Source: Paracoccus shandongensis
GTDB lineage: Bacteria > Pseudomonadota > Alphaproteobacteria > Rhodobacterales > Rhodobacteraceae
Assembly: GCF_017315735.1 (NCBI RefSeq)
Contig: NZ_JAFLRK010000001.1
Coordinates: forward strand, 186,001 to 250,000
Direction: 5' to 3'
Length of the DNA stretch: 64,000 nt
In this document: piece after piece, positions 1-9,040 of the stretch
Layout: every line of letters begins with the position of its first letter
How positions within the stretch are numbered: the first letter of the stretch is position 1
Translations under genes and position numbers: made by a program
The notes under the pieces: model-generated
What the model saw: only the letters and a program-made list of their open reading frames with translations
Told to the model about the DNA's origin: nothing
The model's database searches: none

Positions 1-1
1 G

Positions 2-301
2 GCCGTGTTCGAGGCCCTGGGCCGGGGCGACGACGTCCGCATCGGCCGCGACTGGCTGGAAATCGACGGTTTCTACCTGGACCAGGCCGATGCCCATACC
101 CCGCCCAGCCGGATCCACCTGGCCTTCATTGCCCATTCCCGCGAGGCGGTGCAGACCTTCCACGCCGCCGGCCTGACCGCAGGCGGCACCGACAACGGCG
201 CGCCGGGATTGCGCGATTACCATCCCGGCTATTACGCCGCCTATCTCTGCGACCCCGACGGCAACAATATCGAGGCGAAGTTCGACGAACGCGCCGCCTA
301 G
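2..301 (+). CDS. VOC (glyoxalase/dioxygenase) family protein, 5' end outside window
   Basis: This is the C-terminal part of a vicinal-oxygen-chelate fold protein; the reading frame is open to the left edge, so the start lies outside. The remaining ~99 residues carry the family's closing pattern: a His in 'RIHLAFIA', then '[18 protein letters not shown]', where the DPDGN turn and the Glu two residues later match the usual metal-ligand position of glyoxalase/bleomycin-resistance proteins. Full members are usually 120-140 residues, so only about 25-40 are missing. The substrate cannot be told from this fragment. Its stop overlaps that of convergent aroA by 4 nt. Confidence 0.8.
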   Translation, partial: AVFEALGRGDDVRIGRDWLEIDGFYLDQADAHTPPSRIHLAFIAHSREAVQTFHAAGLTAGGTDNGAPGLRDYHPGYYAAYLCDPDGNNIEAKFDERAA

Positions 302-1629
302 CCCAGATCCGCCCCCAACCCCTGCATCAAGGGCAGGAAGTCGGGGAACGAGGTCGCGATGGGCGCGCCGTCGTCGATGGAGACCGGCGCCTCGGTCGCC
401 AAGCCCAGCACCAGGAAGGACATGGCGATCCGGTGGTCCAGATGCGTGACCGCCATGCCGCCGCCCGGCACGCGGCCCATGCCGTGAACGGTCAGGCTGT
501 CCCGGGTTTCCTCGACCGTCACGCCATTGGCTTCCAGCCCGCGCGCCATGGCGTCGATGCGGTCGCTTTCCTTGACGCGCAGTTCCGCCACGCCGTTCAT
601 CACGGTCGCGCCCTCGGCAAAGGCAGCAATCACGGACAGGATCGGGAATTCGTCTATCATGCTGGCCGCGCGTTCCGCCGGAACGGTGACGCCCTTCAGG
701 GGGCCATGGCGGACCAGCAGGTCGGCCACCGGCTCGCCCCCTTCCTCGCGCGGGTTTTCAAAGGCGATGTCCGCGCCCATGTCCAGCAGCGTGACATACA
801 GCCCGTCACGGGTCGGGTTGCGGCTGACGCCGGGCACGCGGATCTCGGATCCTGGCACGATCAGCGCGGCGGCCACCGGAAAGGCCGCGCTGGACGGATC
901 GCGCGGCACGGCCACCGGCTGCGCGCGCAGTTCGGGGCGGCCTTGCAGCGTGATGACATGGCCTTCGTCCGTCGTCTCGGTTCGGATATCCGCGCCAAAG
1001 CCCGCCAGCATCCGTTCGGAATGATCGCGGGTGGGTTCGGATTCAATCACCACCGTCTCGCCCGGCACATTCAGGCCCGCCAGCAGGATCGCCGACTTGA
1101 TCTGCGCGCTGGCGACCGGCGTGCGGTAACACACGGGCAGCGGATCGGCCGCGCCTTCGATGGTGATCGGCAACCGCCCGCCTTCGCGCGCGGTGATCTG
1201 CGCGCCGAACAGGGCCAGCGGATCGGTCACGCGGGCCATCGGGCGGCGCGACAGGCTGGCATCGCCGGTGAAGGTCGCGGTGATCGGCGTCGTGGCCATG
1301 GCCCCCATGATCAGCCGCACGCCGGTGCCGGAATTGCCGCAGTCGATCACGCCCTCGGGTTCGGAAAACCCGCCGACGCCCACCCCATGCACCGACCATT
1401 CGCCCTGCCCCAGCCGTTCGACCTGGGCGCCAAAGGCCGCCATCGCCTTGGCCGTGTCCAGCACGTCCTGGCCTTCCAGCAATCCGGTGATCCGCGTCTC
1501 GCCCACCGACAGCGCGCCCAGGATCAGCGCGCGGTGGCTGATCGACTTGTCGCCCGGAACGGTCGCGACCCCGCGCAGGGCGCCGCTGCGGCGGGCGGTC
1601 ATGGGGCGGGGATCGGACGAATGGGACAT
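298..1629 (-). CDS. aroA: 3-phosphoshikimate 1-carboxyvinyltransferase (EPSP synthase), class II
   Basis: AroA transfers the enolpyruvyl group of PEP to shikimate-3-phosphate, the sixth step of the cytosolic shikimate pathway. The 443-residue product is class II: it aligns almost without gaps at the N-terminus with the Agrobacterium CP4 enzyme, including 'PGDKSISHR' with Lys28, and has 'LRVKESDRI' and '[11 protein letters not shown]' near the C-terminus. At the position of CP4 Ala100, the residue tied to glyphosate insensitivity, this protein has Gly101 ('GNSGTG'). I chose the ATG at 1629 (MSHSSD), which matches CP4, over an in-frame GTG two codons upstream. It is convergent with the VOC gene and divergent from the AlkD-like gene. 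Confidence 0.97.
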   Translation of the reverse strand: MSHSSDPRPMTARRSGALRGVATVPGDKSISHRALILGALSVGETRITGLLEGQDVLDTAKAMAAFGAQVERLGQGEWSVHGVGVGGFSEPEGVIDCGNSGTGVRLIMGAMATTPITATFTGDASLSRRPMARVTDPLALFGAQITAREGGRLPITIEGAADPLPVCYRTPVASAQIKSAILLAGLNVPGETVVIESEPTRDHSERMLAGFGADIRTETTDEGHVITLQGRPELRAQPVAVPRDPSSAAFPVAAALIVPGSEIRVPGVSRNPTRDGLYVTLLDMGADIAFENPREEGGEPVADLLVRHGPLKGVTVPAERAASMIDEFPILSVIAAFAEGATVMNGVAELRVKESDRIDAMARGLEANGVTVEETRDSLTVHGMGRVPGGGMAVTHLDHRIAMSFLVLGLATEAPVSIDDGAPIATSFPDFLPLMQGLGADLG

Positions 1630-1711
1630 GGGCACACCTGTTGATTGCGCGGGTCTTTTACCGCTGGCGCGTGACCTCTGCCACCCCTAGAACAGCGGGA
1701 CGGAGGCCGTG

Positions 1712-2386
1712 ATGAACGAACTGGATGCGCTGCGGGCGCTGGCGGATGCCGGCAAGGCCGACGAGATGCTGGCCTGGCACAAGGCGGCGCGGACCTATCT
1801 GGGCGTCGCGAACCCGCAGATCGACGACCTGGTGGCCGAATGGCGCGCCTCCCGCGACCTGGACGGGCGCATTGCCCTGGCGGCAGCCTTGTGGAACAGC
1901 GACATCCACGAGGCGCGCCTTGCCGCGGCCAAGCTGCTGACGCAGGCCCGCATCCGCCCCGACGAGGCCGCGTGGGCGCTGATCGCCTCATGGGTGCCGC
2001 AGTTCGACGGCTGGGCCATCGCCGACCACGCGATGATCGCAGGGCAAAAGCGGCTGGTGGCCGATCCCGCCCGGCTGGATCAGGTCGAAGCCTGGCTGGA
2101 TCACCCGAACCCCTGGACCCGCCGCGCGGCCCTGGTGGGCACCCTGCCCTGGGCCAAGATGAACAACCCCAAGCCCGCCGATCTGGAGGCGCGCGAACGC
2201 GTGCTGGACTGGGCCGCACGGCTGGCGGACGACCGGGACACCTTCATCCAGAAGGCCATCGCCTGGTGGCTGCGCGATCTGTCCAAACGCGACGCGCCCC
2301 GCGTCCGCGCCTTCCTGGCCGATCACGGGGCGCGGATGAAGCCCTTTGCGCGCAAGGACGTGGCGCGGCTGGTTCAGGACCGATAA
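1712..2386 (+). CDS. DNA alkylation repair protein, AlkD-like HEAT-repeat family
   Basis: The 224-residue product is built of short amphipathic helices rich in Ala, Trp and Arg ('WLDHPNPWTRRAALVGTLPW', 'TFIQKAIAWWLRDLSKRDAP'), the pattern of AlkC/AlkD glycosylase-like HEAT-repeat proteins (PF08713). The paired Trp residues before 'LRDL' and the C-terminal 'ARKDVARL' are typical. Members remove bulky or positively charged alkylated bases such as 3- or 7-methylpurines; activity here is inferred from family only. The ATG at 1712 is preceded by GGAGG at 1702-1706 with a 5-nt spacer; the GTG at 1709 would be too close. The 3' end overlaps the convergent lipoprotein gene by 13 nt. Confidence 0.85.
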   Translation: MNELDALRALADAGKADEMLAWHKAARTYLGVANPQIDDLVAEWRASRDLDGRIALAAALWNSDIHEARLAAAKLLTQARIRPDEAAWALIASWVPQFDGWAIADHAMIAGQKRLVADPARLDQVEAWLDHPNPWTRRAALVGTLPWAKMNNPKPADLEARERVLDWAARLADDRDTFIQKAIAWWLRDLSKRDAPRVRAFLADHGARMKPFARKDVARLVQDR

Positions 2387-2877
2387 ACCTCGATCGTCGG
2401 CAGGTCGGTCAGCGACACGCCCAGCAATTGCAGGGCGGGCAAGGACACCTGCGATCCGCCGCTGGCCGGGCCGTCCAGCGGGATCAGGTCCACCTTGGCC
2501 GACTTGCCGGTCGCCGGATCCACGATCCGGCCCAGTCCGCGTTCCTTGACCAGCGGCGTCTTGATCCAGAACCCGCCCTCGGTCGGATCGCCAAGCGAGG
2601 CGATGGTGCTGCCCAGCTTCGTCTCGGCCGCCTGGGCGGGCCTTGCGGCCTCGGCCCGCTGTTCCGGCGTGGTCGTGTCCAGTTGCGCCGCCGTTGCGCG
2701 GGCCGCCGGACGCGGCGCGGGTGCGCGGGTGACGGCGGTCGCCGCCGCCACCTGTTCGGTCGTCATCTGCGTCTTCGGGGCCGCCGTGCTGCGGCTGGCG
2801 GTCATCGCCCCTTCGGTGCAGCCCGCCAGAAGGCCCGCAGTCAGGATCAGCGCCGGTGCGGCGGTGGTGATACGCAT
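2374..2877 (-). CDS. conserved lipoprotein of unknown function
   Basis: This 167-residue protein begins with a type II signal peptide ending in the lipobox 'LLAGC', so it should be lipid-anchored, in the inner or outer membrane. An Ala/Thr/Pro-rich, probably disordered stretch (about residues 25-75) follows, then a compact C-terminal part with 'LGSTIASLGDPTEGGFWIKTPL', 'VDLIPLDGPASGGSQVSLPA' and 'LTDLPTIEVYR'. From memory, similar Rhodobacteraceae proteins are sometimes labelled D-galactarate dehydratase, but nothing here resembles that enzyme. A much longer reading frame continues upstream antisense to moaA; the lipoprotein start at 2877 is the one that makes sense. Function unknown. Confidence 0.8.
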   Translation of the reverse strand: MRITTAAPALILTAGLLAGCTEGAMTASRSTAAPKTQMTTEQVAAATAVTRAPAPRPAARATAAQLDTTTPEQRAEAARPAQAAETKLGSTIASLGDPTEGGFWIKTPLVKERGLGRIVDPATGKSAKVDLIPLDGPASGGSQVSLPALQLLGVSLTDLPTIEVYRS

Positions 2878-2985
2878 GGATTGTCCCTTCTGTCCCGTTC
2901 TCGCGCGCAGCCTAGCCTGCCCGGCGCGACCCCGTCCAGCCGCTCGCCGCTTGTGCGCGGCCTCGCGCGCGCCTAGATTGGGACC

Positions 2986-3993
2986 ATGCAACAGTCGGCC
3001 CCCCTTATCGACCCCTTCGCGCGGCCGATCACCTATCTGCGGGTGTCGGTCACGGACCGCTGCGATTTCCGCTGCGTCTATTGCATGGCCGAACACATGC
3101 AGTTCCTGCCCAAGGCCGAGCTTCTGACGCTGGAGGAACTGGACCGCCTGTGCAGCGCCTTCGTGGACCTGGGCGTGCGCAAGCTGCGCATCACCGGGGG
3201 CGAGCCGCTGGTGCGGCGCAACATCATGTCCTTCTTCCACGCCATGTCGCGCCATCTTGGCACGGGGCTGGACGAACTGACGCTGACCACCAACGGCAGC
3301 CAGTTGGGTCGATACGCCAGCGAGCTGGCCGATTGCGGCATCCGACGGGTCAATGTCTCGCTGGACACGCTGGACCCCGACAAGTTCGCGGCGATCACCC
3401 GCTGGGGCCGCCTGCCGCAGGTGCTGGACGGCATCCGCGCCGCCACCGCCGCAGGCCTTCGGGTCAAGATCAACGCCGTGGCGCTGAAAGGCGTGAACGA
3501 CAGCGAGTTGTTCGACCTGGTCCGCTGGTGCGGCGACCAAGGCCACGACCTGACCTTCATCGAGGTCATGCCGATGGGCGATCTGGGGAACGAGGATCGG
3601 CTGGACCAGTATTGGCCGCTGTCCGACCTGCGCGCGCGACTGGCCGAACGTTTTACCCTGATCGACCTGGCCGAACGCACCGGCGGCCCGGCCCGCTATG
3701 TCCGCCTGCAGGAAACCGGCCAGAAGATCGGCTTCATCACGCCGCTGACCCACAATTTCTGCGAAAGCTGCAACCGCGTGCGCCTGACCTGCACCGGGGA
3801 ACTTTACATGTGCCTGGGCCAGGAAGATCGCGCCGACCTGCGCGCGCCCTTGCGGGCCTCCGCCGACGATGCGGCGGTGAAAGATGCCATCCGCGCCGCC
3901 ATCGCGCACAAGCCCAAGGGCCACGATTTCGACTATTCCCGCCAGACCGTCGCCGGCCAGATGTCCCGCCACATGAGCCATACCGGCGGATAG
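2986..3993 (+). CDS. moaA: GTP 3',8-cyclase
   Basis: MoaA is the radical-SAM enzyme that converts GTP to 3',8-cyclo-7,8-dihydro-GTP, the first committed step of molybdenum cofactor synthesis, acting with MoaC. The 335-residue protein has the N-terminal SAM cluster motif Cys26-X3-Cys30-X2-Cys33, the SAM-binding 'ITGGEPL', and the C-terminal second cluster motif Cys259-X2-Cys262-X13-Cys276. It ends in 'SHTGG', the C-terminal Gly-Gly tail required by the family. Both 4Fe-4S clusters would come from the Suf system encoded at 37-44 kb. No other moa gene is adjacent. Confidence 0.97.
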   Translation: MQQSAPLIDPFARPITYLRVSVTDRCDFRCVYCMAEHMQFLPKAELLTLEELDRLCSAFVDLGVRKLRITGGEPLVRRNIMSFFHAMSRHLGTGLDELTLTTNGSQLGRYASELADCGIRRVNVSLDTLDPDKFAAITRWGRLPQVLDGIRAATAAGLRVKINAVALKGVNDSELFDLVRWCGDQGHDLTFIEVMPMGDLGNEDRLDQYWPLSDLRARLAERFTLIDLAERTGGPARYVRLQETGQKIGFITPLTHNFCESCNRVRLTCTGELYMCLGQEDRADLRAPLRASADDAAVKDAIRAAIAHKPKGHDFDYSRQTVAGQMSRHMSHTGG

Positions 3994-4013
3994 GGTGCGT
4001 GCCTGCACGCACC
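3994..4013. terminator. hairpin between convergent moaA and ispG
   Basis: Perfect 8-bp inverted repeat GGTGCGTG / CACGCACC around a CCTG loop, starting right at the moaA stop and 11 nt from the ispG stop. There is no clear T-run, so termination efficiency is uncertain; by position it could serve both strands. Confidence 0.5.
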
Positions 4014-4023
4014 GGAACGTACC

Positions 4024-5151
4024 CTACTCGGCCGCTTGAACGCCTGCTTCCGCCTCGATCTTCTCGGCCCGTTCCTCGACCAGTTGCACGATATGGTCGA
4101 TCATCTGCGCGTTCGTCATCTTGTGGCTCTGCCGCCCGGCCATATAGACCATGCCGCTGCCCGCGCCGCCGCCGGTGAAGCCGATATCGGTCATCAGCGC
4201 CTCGCCCGGGCCGTTAACCACGCAGCCGATGATCGACAGCGACATGGGCGTCTTGATGTGTTCCAGCCGCTTTTCCAGCGCCTCGACGGTGCGAATCACG
4301 TCGAACCCCTGCCGCGCGCAGGACGGGCAGGAGATGATCTGCACCCCCCGCGTCCGCAGGCCCAGCGACTTGAGGATCTCGAACCCGACCTTCACCTCCT
4401 CGACCGGATCGGCGGACAGGCTGACGCGGATCGTGTCGCCGATGCCCATCCACAGCAGGTTGCCAAGCCCTATGGCCGACTTCACCGTGCCGCCGACGAA
4501 TCCGCCCGCCTCGGTGATGCCCAGATGGATCGGCGCGTCCGTCGCATCCGCAAGCTGCTGATAGGCGGCGGCGGACAGGAACACGTCGCTGGCCTTCACG
4601 CTGATCTTGAATTCGTGGAAATCGTTGTCCTGAAGGATCTTGATGTGATCCAGACCCGACTCGACCATCGCATCCGGGCAAGGCTCGCCGTATTTCTCCA
4701 GCAGGTGTCGTTCCAGCGAACCGGCATTGACACCGATGCGGATCGAACAGCCGTGGTCCTTGGCTGCCTTGATGACCTCGCGCACGCGGGTGGCATCGCC
4801 GATATTGCCGGGGTTGATGCGCAGGCAGGCCGCGCCCGCCTCGGCGGCCTCGATGGCGCGCTTGTAGTGGAAATGGATGTCGGCCACGATCGGCACCGGG
4901 CTTTCGCGGCAGATCTCGCGCAGCGCCCGCGTGGTTTCCTGGTCGGGCGCGGAAATCCGCACGATGTCGGCCCCCGCGTCGGCGGCGCGGATCACCTGGT
5001 CCAGCGTGGCGCGCACGTCATGGCCGTTGGTGTTGGTCATAGTCTGCACGCTGATCGGCGCGTCGCCCCCCACGGGAACGCGGCCCACCATGATCTGGCG
5101 CGACTTGCGACGCTCGATGTTGCGCCAGGGACGGATGGGGTTCAGCGACAT
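4024..5151 (-). CDS. ispG: 4-hydroxy-3-methylbut-2-en-1-yl diphosphate synthase
   Basis: IspG (GcpE) reduces MEcPP to HMBPP in the MEP isoprenoid pathway using a 4Fe-4S cluster. The 375-residue protein starts '[18 protein letters not shown]' and carries '[11 protein letters not shown]', 'RINPGNIG' and the C-terminal cluster ligands 'SCPSCAR' and '[10 protein letters not shown]'. The start at 5151 is supported by GGAGG with a 6-nt spacer; the longer frame adds 16 unconserved residues. The ~370-residue length is the usual bacterial form without the insertion seen in plants and Chlamydia. Confidence 0.97.
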   Translation of the reverse strand: MSLNPIRPWRNIERRKSRQIMVGRVPVGGDAPISVQTMTNTNGHDVRATLDQVIRAADAGADIVRISAPDQETTRALREICRESPVPIVADIHFHYKRAIEAAEAGAACLRINPGNIGDATRVREVIKAAKDHGCSIRIGVNAGSLERHLLEKYGEPCPDAMVESGLDHIKILQDNDFHEFKISVKASDVFLSAAAYQQLADATDAPIHLGITEAGGFVGGTVKSAIGLGNLLWMGIGDTIRVSLSADPVEEVKVGFEILKSLGLRTRGVQIISCPSCARQGFDVIRTVEALEKRLEHIKTPMSLSIIGCVVNGPGEALMTDIGFTGGGAGSGMVYMAGRQSHKMTNAQMIDHIVQLVEERAEKIEAEAGVQAAE

Positions 5152-5226
5152 GCAAGGCCTCCGCGGGTTCGCCCTTTGCAGATAAGCCATCGCGGCCAAA
5201 CCGGCAACCGCCGCACGGGGCTTTGA

Positions 5227-5889
5227 TCAGGCAGGCAGCCGCAGGGCCGTCATCACCGTGGCCAGCGTGCTGCGCGGCAGCATCAGCAGCATCTTGCCCT
5301 CGATCCGCAGGGTGACGACGCCGTTCGCCCTGTTGGACGTGCCCACACGTCCGCCCGGCGCGAACTCGATCCCCTCGATGGGCCATTCCAGGCCCGTGCT
5401 GATCCCCCGCGCCGGTCCCATGGGATACAGCGACACGCGCGTCCCCGGCATCAGCGGCAAGGTCAACCGGGACGGTGCCACAAACACCACGTCATCCGAG
5501 GCCAGCAGGATCACGAAGGGCCGGGGGGTATAGGCCATGGTGGTCAGCGCCGACAGCGTGTGATCCAGCCGCAGGCCCGCAAATCCCACCGCCATCACGA
5601 AGGGCGCGGCGATGCGGGTCAGGCATTTGGTGAAATCGGTGCTGTCCTGCTCGGCCACGTGATGGATGCGCCCCGCCGGGATCAGCTTCCTCGCCCCCGG
5701 GGTGATGCTGTCCAGATCGCCGATCACCCAGTCCGGCGTTCGGCCCAGGGCAAGCGCCCGGTCCGCGCCCCCATCCGCCGCCACCAGGGTGGGCGCCACC
5801 ACAAGCGCCGTCTGCAGGTCATAGGGCGTGGCCGTGCCCCCGCCGATCACCGTCACCCCCCGGTCCGAGATGACCAGCGGCGGAATCAT
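5227..5889 (-). CDS. thiN: thiamine diphosphokinase
   Basis: This enzyme transfers pyrophosphate from ATP to thiamine to give thiamine diphosphate. The 220-residue protein has the family hallmarks 'VAADGGADRAL' (about residues 36-46), 'PDWVIGDLDSI' and 'QDSTDFTKCL', followed by a C-terminal beta domain with 'GLEWPIEG' and 'GTSNRANG', the thiamine-binding part. The ATG at 5889 overlaps the stop of the DUF2842 gene (ATGA), so the two are translationally coupled. I see no TPP riboswitch upstream; expression should follow the small operon. Confidence 0.93.
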   Translation of the reverse strand: MIPPLVISDRGVTVIGGGTATPYDLQTALVVAPTLVAADGGADRALALGRTPDWVIGDLDSITPGARKLIPAGRIHHVAEQDSTDFTKCLTRIAAPFVMAVGFAGLRLDHTLSALTTMAYTPRPFVILLASDDVVFVAPSRLTLPLMPGTRVSLYPMGPARGISTGLEWPIEGIEFAPGGRVGTSNRANGVVTLRIEGKMLLMLPRSTLATVMTALRLPA

Positions 5890-6098
5890 TCCCCGCGCCC
5901 GATGCCGGAAAAGACCCGCTTGAAGGGAAGGATCCACAGGATGCCAAGGCCCACATAGATCGCGACCTCGACCAGGATCGGCTGGCGGCCAAAGCGCGCA
6001 TCCATCCAGTTGACCAGCGTCACCGCCGCCACGACATACAGCGGCATCCCGACTACCAGGATCAGCAGCGACAGCCGTTTGCGCGTCTTCAGGTTCAT
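5886..6098 (-). CDS. DUF2842 small membrane protein
   Basis: A 70-residue protein with two hydrophobic segments (about residues 8-30 and 43-60) separated by a short polar stretch with 'RFGRQPILVEV', matching the alphaproteobacterial DUF2842 family. It presumably sits in the inner membrane as a two-helix hairpin; its function is unknown. GGAGG lies 5 nt before the ATG at 6098, so that start is preferred over the GTG at 6101. Its stop overlaps the thiN start. Confidence 0.85.
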   Translation of the reverse strand: MNLKTRKRLSLLILVVGMPLYVVAAVTLVNWMDARFGRQPILVEVAIYVGLGILWILPFKRVFSGIGRGE

Positions 6099-6111
6099 CA
6101 CCGCCTCCCCT

Positions 6112-6163
6112 TTTCACTTTGGTCTAAATATCCCACGGGGGTCCGGGGGTGTGAAACCCCCGG
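6112..6163 (+). repeat. intergenic hairpin repeat, copy A
   Basis: The segment contains AAATATCC, a G-run, then an 8-bp perfect stem CCGGGGGT (6143-6150) / ACCCCCGG (6156-6163) with a 5-nt loop. It lies between the purA stop and the DUF2842 start. The order AAATATCC, G-run, hairpin is the same as in the copies at 12538-12603 and 35595-35667, but here the element is antisense to both flanking genes. On the minus strand the hairpin comes 9 nt after the purA stop and may attenuate read-through. Confidence 0.6.
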
Positions 6164-6172
6164 CTTGCGCCC

Positions 6173-7465
6173 TCAATCGGCAAAAGGATCCGTCACCAGG
6201 ATCGTATCGTCCCGCTCGGGACTGGTCGAGAGCAGCGCGACCGGGCATTGGATCAGTTCCTCGACCCGGCGCACATACTTGATCGCCGCCGCCGGAAGAT
6301 CGGCCCAGGACCGCGCCCCCTGGGTCGACTCCTGCCAGCCCTCCATTTCCTCATAGATCGGCGTGACCTTGGCCTGCAAGGCGGCGGCGGTCGGCAGGTA
6401 ATCGTATTTCACCCCGTCGATCTCGTATCCCACGCAGATCTTCAGAGTCTCGAACCCGTCCAGCACATCCAGCTTGGTCAGGGCGATGCCGTTCACGCCG
6501 CTGATGGCGCAGGTCTGGCGCACCAGCACCGCGTCGAACCAGCCGCAGCGCCGCTTGCGGCCCGTGACGGTGCCGAATTCATGCCCCCGCTCGCCCAGAC
6601 GCTGGCCGTCGCCGTCGTGCAATTCGGTCGGGAACGGCCCCTCGCCCACGCGGGTGGTATAGGCCTTGACGATCCCCAGCACGAAGCCGATGGCCGACGG
6701 CCCCATGCCGGTCCCCGAGGCCGCCATCCCCGACATCGTGGTCGAGCTGGTGACATAGGGATAGGTGCCGAAGTCGATGTCCAGAAGCGAGCCCTGCGCG
6801 CCCTCGAACAGGATGCGCTTTCCGGCCTTGCGGGCGTCGGCCATGATCTTCCAGACCGGCTGGGCATAGGGCAGCAGCTTCGGCGCGATCTCCAGCAATT
6901 TGGACTTCAGATCCGCCCGGTCGATGGGTTCCGCGCCAAGGCCCTGGCGCAGCGCGTCGTGATGGGCCAGCAGACGGTCCAGGCGCGCGTCCAGCGTTTC
7001 CTCGTCGCCCAGGTCGGCCACGCGGATCGTGCGGCGGCCCACCTTGTCCTCATAGGCGGGGCCGATGCCGCGCCCGGTGGTGCCGATCTTCGAGGCACCG
7101 GCCGCTTCCTCGCGCAGCTTGTCCAGATCCTGGTGCAAGGGCAGGATCAGCGGGGTATTTTCCGCGATCATCAGGTTGTCGGTGCTGATGGCGACGCCCT
7201 GCCCCGCCAGCTTGTCGATTTCGGAAAACAGCGACCAGGGGTCCAGCACCACGCCGTTGCCGATCACCGCCAGCTTGCCTTCCCGCACGATGCCCGACGG
7301 CAGCAGCGACAGCTTGAAGACCTTGCCGCCGATGACCAGCGTGTGCCCGGCATTGTGGCCGCCCTGGAAGCGGGCGATCACGTCGGCCCGCTCGCTCAGC
7401 CAATCGACGATCTTGCCCTTGCCCTCGTCGCCCCATTGCGCGCCGACAACCACCACATTGGCCAT
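6173..7465 (-). CDS. purA: adenylosuccinate synthetase
   Basis: PurA couples IMP and aspartate using GTP to make adenylosuccinate, the first AMP-specific step of purine synthesis. The 430-residue protein begins '[20 protein letters not shown]', containing the GTP-binding loop with catalytic Asp, followed by 'QGGHNAGHT', '[14 protein letters not shown]', 'FEGAQG' and 'PTELHD'. Length is exactly typical. I placed the start at 7465; the longer frame adds five residues with no family support. It is divergent from ftsY and upstream of the DUF2842-thiN pair on the same strand. Confidence 0.97.
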   Translation of the reverse strand: MANVVVVGAQWGDEGKGKIVDWLSERADVIARFQGGHNAGHTLVIGGKVFKLSLLPSGIVREGKLAVIGNGVVLDPWSLFSEIDKLAGQGVAISTDNLMIAENTPLILPLHQDLDKLREEAAGASKIGTTGRGIGPAYEDKVGRRTIRVADLGDEETLDARLDRLLAHHDALRQGLGAEPIDRADLKSKLLEIAPKLLPYAQPVWKIMADARKAGKRILFEGAQGSLLDIDFGTYPYVTSSTTMSGMAASGTGMGPSAIGFVLGIVKAYTTRVGEGPFPTELHDGDGQRLGERGHEFGTVTGRKRRCGWFDAVLVRQTCAISGVNGIALTKLDVLDGFETLKICVGYEIDGVKYDYLPTAAALQAKVTPIYEEMEGWQESTQGARSWADLPAAAIKYVRRVEELIQCPVALLSTSPERDDTILVTDPFAD

Positions 7466-7606
7466 GAACGGTCCTTCCATCTGCCCGGAAAATGTCCGGG
7501 GCAGGGTCTAGCGCAAGGGCGGGCCGGGGGAAAGCCGGGATTTGCCGCCCTTTTCCTTTCGGTCCGCAGCGATTAGGGTCCGGGCTGGACTTGGAAAGGT
7601 GCGGGC

Positions 7607-8611
7607 ATGTCGTTTTTCACCAAATTGCGCGACCGGCTGACGCGGTCTTCGGCGAAGATCGGCGAAGGCCTGGACGACATCGTCGAGGCCGCGCCCGAGG
7701 CAGCCCCTGCCCCGGCACCCGCCGCCCCCGCGCCGGGCCTTGTCGGCCGCTTGTTCGGCACCTCGCCCAAGCCCGAGGAACCCCGCCGCGCCCTTGACGA
7801 CGCCATGCTGGAGGAACTGGAGGACATGCTGGTCCAGGCCGACCTTGGCGTGGACACCGCCCTGCGCGTGACCGCCAACATCGCCGAGGGGCGCATGGGC
7901 CGCCGCCTGTCCTCCACCGAACTCAAGGAACTGCTGGCGGGCGAGATCGCGCGGATCATGACCCCCGTCGCGCGCCCCCTGCCCCTTTATCCGAAAAAGC
8001 CGCAGGTCGTTCTGGTCGTGGGCGTGAACGGCGCGGGCAAGACCACCACCATCGGCAAGCTGGCCAGCCAGTTCCGCGCGGCGGGCAAGTCGGTGATGAT
8101 CGCGGCGGGCGATACCTTCCGCGCGGCGGCGGTGGAACAGCTGCAGATCTGGGGCCAGCGGGCGGGCGTGCCGGTGATGGTCGCGGCCCAAGGCAGCGAC
8201 CCGGCCAGCCTGGCCTATGACGCCATGGCGCGGGCCGAGGCCGAAGGCGCCGACCTGCTGATGATCGACACGGCAGGCCGTCTTCAGAACCGCCAGGATC
8301 TGATGGAGGAACTGGCCAAGATCGTCCGCGTGATCCGCAAGAAGGATCCGACCGCCCCGCACAACACCCTGCTGGTGCTGGACGCGACCACCGGGCAGAA
8401 CGCGCTCAATCAGGTGGAAACCTTCCGCCAACTGGCCGACGTGTCGGGCCTTGTGATGACAAAACTGGACGGCACCGCGCGGGGCGGCGTTCTGGTGGCG
8501 CTGGCCGACCGCTTCGGCCTGCCGATCCACGCCATCGGCGTGGGCGAGCAGATCGACGACCTGGACGCCTTCGACGCGAACGATTTTGCCCGCGCCCTGG
8601 TCGGGCTTTAG
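7607..8611 (+). CDS. ftsY: signal recognition particle receptor FtsY
   Basis: FtsY is the SRP receptor GTPase that docks ribosome-nascent chain-SRP complexes at the inner membrane and hands them to SecYEG. The 334-residue product has a short acidic Ala/Pro-rich A region (about residues 1-60), an N-domain helix bundle, then the G domain: 'GVNGAGKTTTIGKLA' (G1), 'DTFRAAAVEQL' (G2), 'DTAGR' (G3) and 'TKLDG' (G4). The A domain is much shorter than in E. coli, as usual in alphaproteobacteria. A strong hairpin follows the stop. Confidence 0.97.
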   Translation: MSFFTKLRDRLTRSSAKIGEGLDDIVEAAPEAAPAPAPAAPAPGLVGRLFGTSPKPEEPRRALDDAMLEELEDMLVQADLGVDTALRVTANIAEGRMGRRLSSTELKELLAGEIARIMTPVARPLPLYPKKPQVVLVVGVNGAGKTTTIGKLASQFRAAGKSVMIAAGDTFRAAAVEQLQIWGQRAGVPVMVAAQGSDPASLAYDAMARAEAEGADLLMIDTAGRLQNRQDLMEELAKIVRVIRKKDPTAPHNTLLVLDATTGQNALNQVETFRQLADVSGLVMTKLDGTARGGVLVALADRFGLPIHAIGVGEQIDDLDAFDANDFARALVGL

Positions 8612-8641
8612 GGCGCGGCCGACGGGATCACCCGCAAAGAC

Positions 8642-8670
8642 AAAGGCCGGATGTCGTTCATCCGGCCTTT
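8642..8670. terminator. bidirectional terminator between ftsY and the DUF2171 gene
   Basis: Perfect 12-bp stem AAAGGCCGGATG / CATCCGGCCTTT with a 5-nt TCGTT loop. The A-run on the left and T-run on the right allow Rho-independent termination in both directions, and the two flanking genes are convergent. Confidence 0.85.
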
Positions 8671-8677
8671 CGTCATG

Positions 8678-8947
8678 TCACATGCCATCCTCGATCGGCG
8701 AGCCGTCCTTTTCCTGAAGCAGCTGCCCCGCATTGGCGGCATTGGCCGACAGCCACAGCTTGCCCCCATCGACCGACGCGACATCCGCCAGGGGCAGATA
8801 ATGGTGGTGGTCCATGGACTGGCCATGCGCCTCGTCCTTGCGGGTCAGCTTGATGCGGTCGCCGTCCAGGTGGTCCACCTTGCCCACATGCACGCCGTCG
8901 GCGCCCACGACCTCCATATGCTCCTTGATCTGGCTTGCATCGACCAT
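8678..8947 (-). CDS. DUF2171 domain protein
   Basis: An 89-residue soluble protein starting 'MVDASQIKEHMEVVGADG' and containing 'VGKVDHLDGDRIKLTRKD' and 'HHHYLPLADVASVDG', the pattern of the DUF2171/PRC-barrel-like small proteins found in many alphaproteobacteria, often beside stress genes. The fold is expected to be a small beta-barrel; no enzymatic residues are obvious. The ATG at 8947 has GGAGG seven nt upstream. A longer frame to 9031 has no support. Confidence 0.8.
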   Translation of the reverse strand: MVDASQIKEHMEVVGADGVHVGKVDHLDGDRIKLTRKDEAHGQSMDHHHYLPLADVASVDGGKLWLSANAANAGQLLQEKDGSPIEDGM

Positions 8948-9040
8948 TGCGAATCCTCCGCTTTCCGCCGCGTCCTTGTGCGGCACCGCGATAACGTCCG
9001 GTCCGGCCGATTCGATCCGTGCAGCGCGCAAGGCGCGGCC

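Noticed and set aside
298-1629. Prediction of glyphosate tolerance from class II AroA
   Set aside because: The decisive position carries Gly, not Ala, so tolerance cannot be inferred.
2374-2877. D-galactarate dehydratase label for the lipoprotein
   Set aside because: The protein is only 167 residues with a lipobox and shows none of the altronate/galactarate dehydratase motifs.
2878-4008. Extension of the lipoprotein frame across moaA (544 codons)
   Set aside because: The upstream part is antisense to moaA and has no protein-like features; the lipobox signal peptide at 2877 marks the real start.
5890-6172. TPP riboswitch upstream of thiN
   Set aside because: The region is occupied by the DUF2842 gene and a simple hairpin; no CUGAGA-type thi-box core is present.
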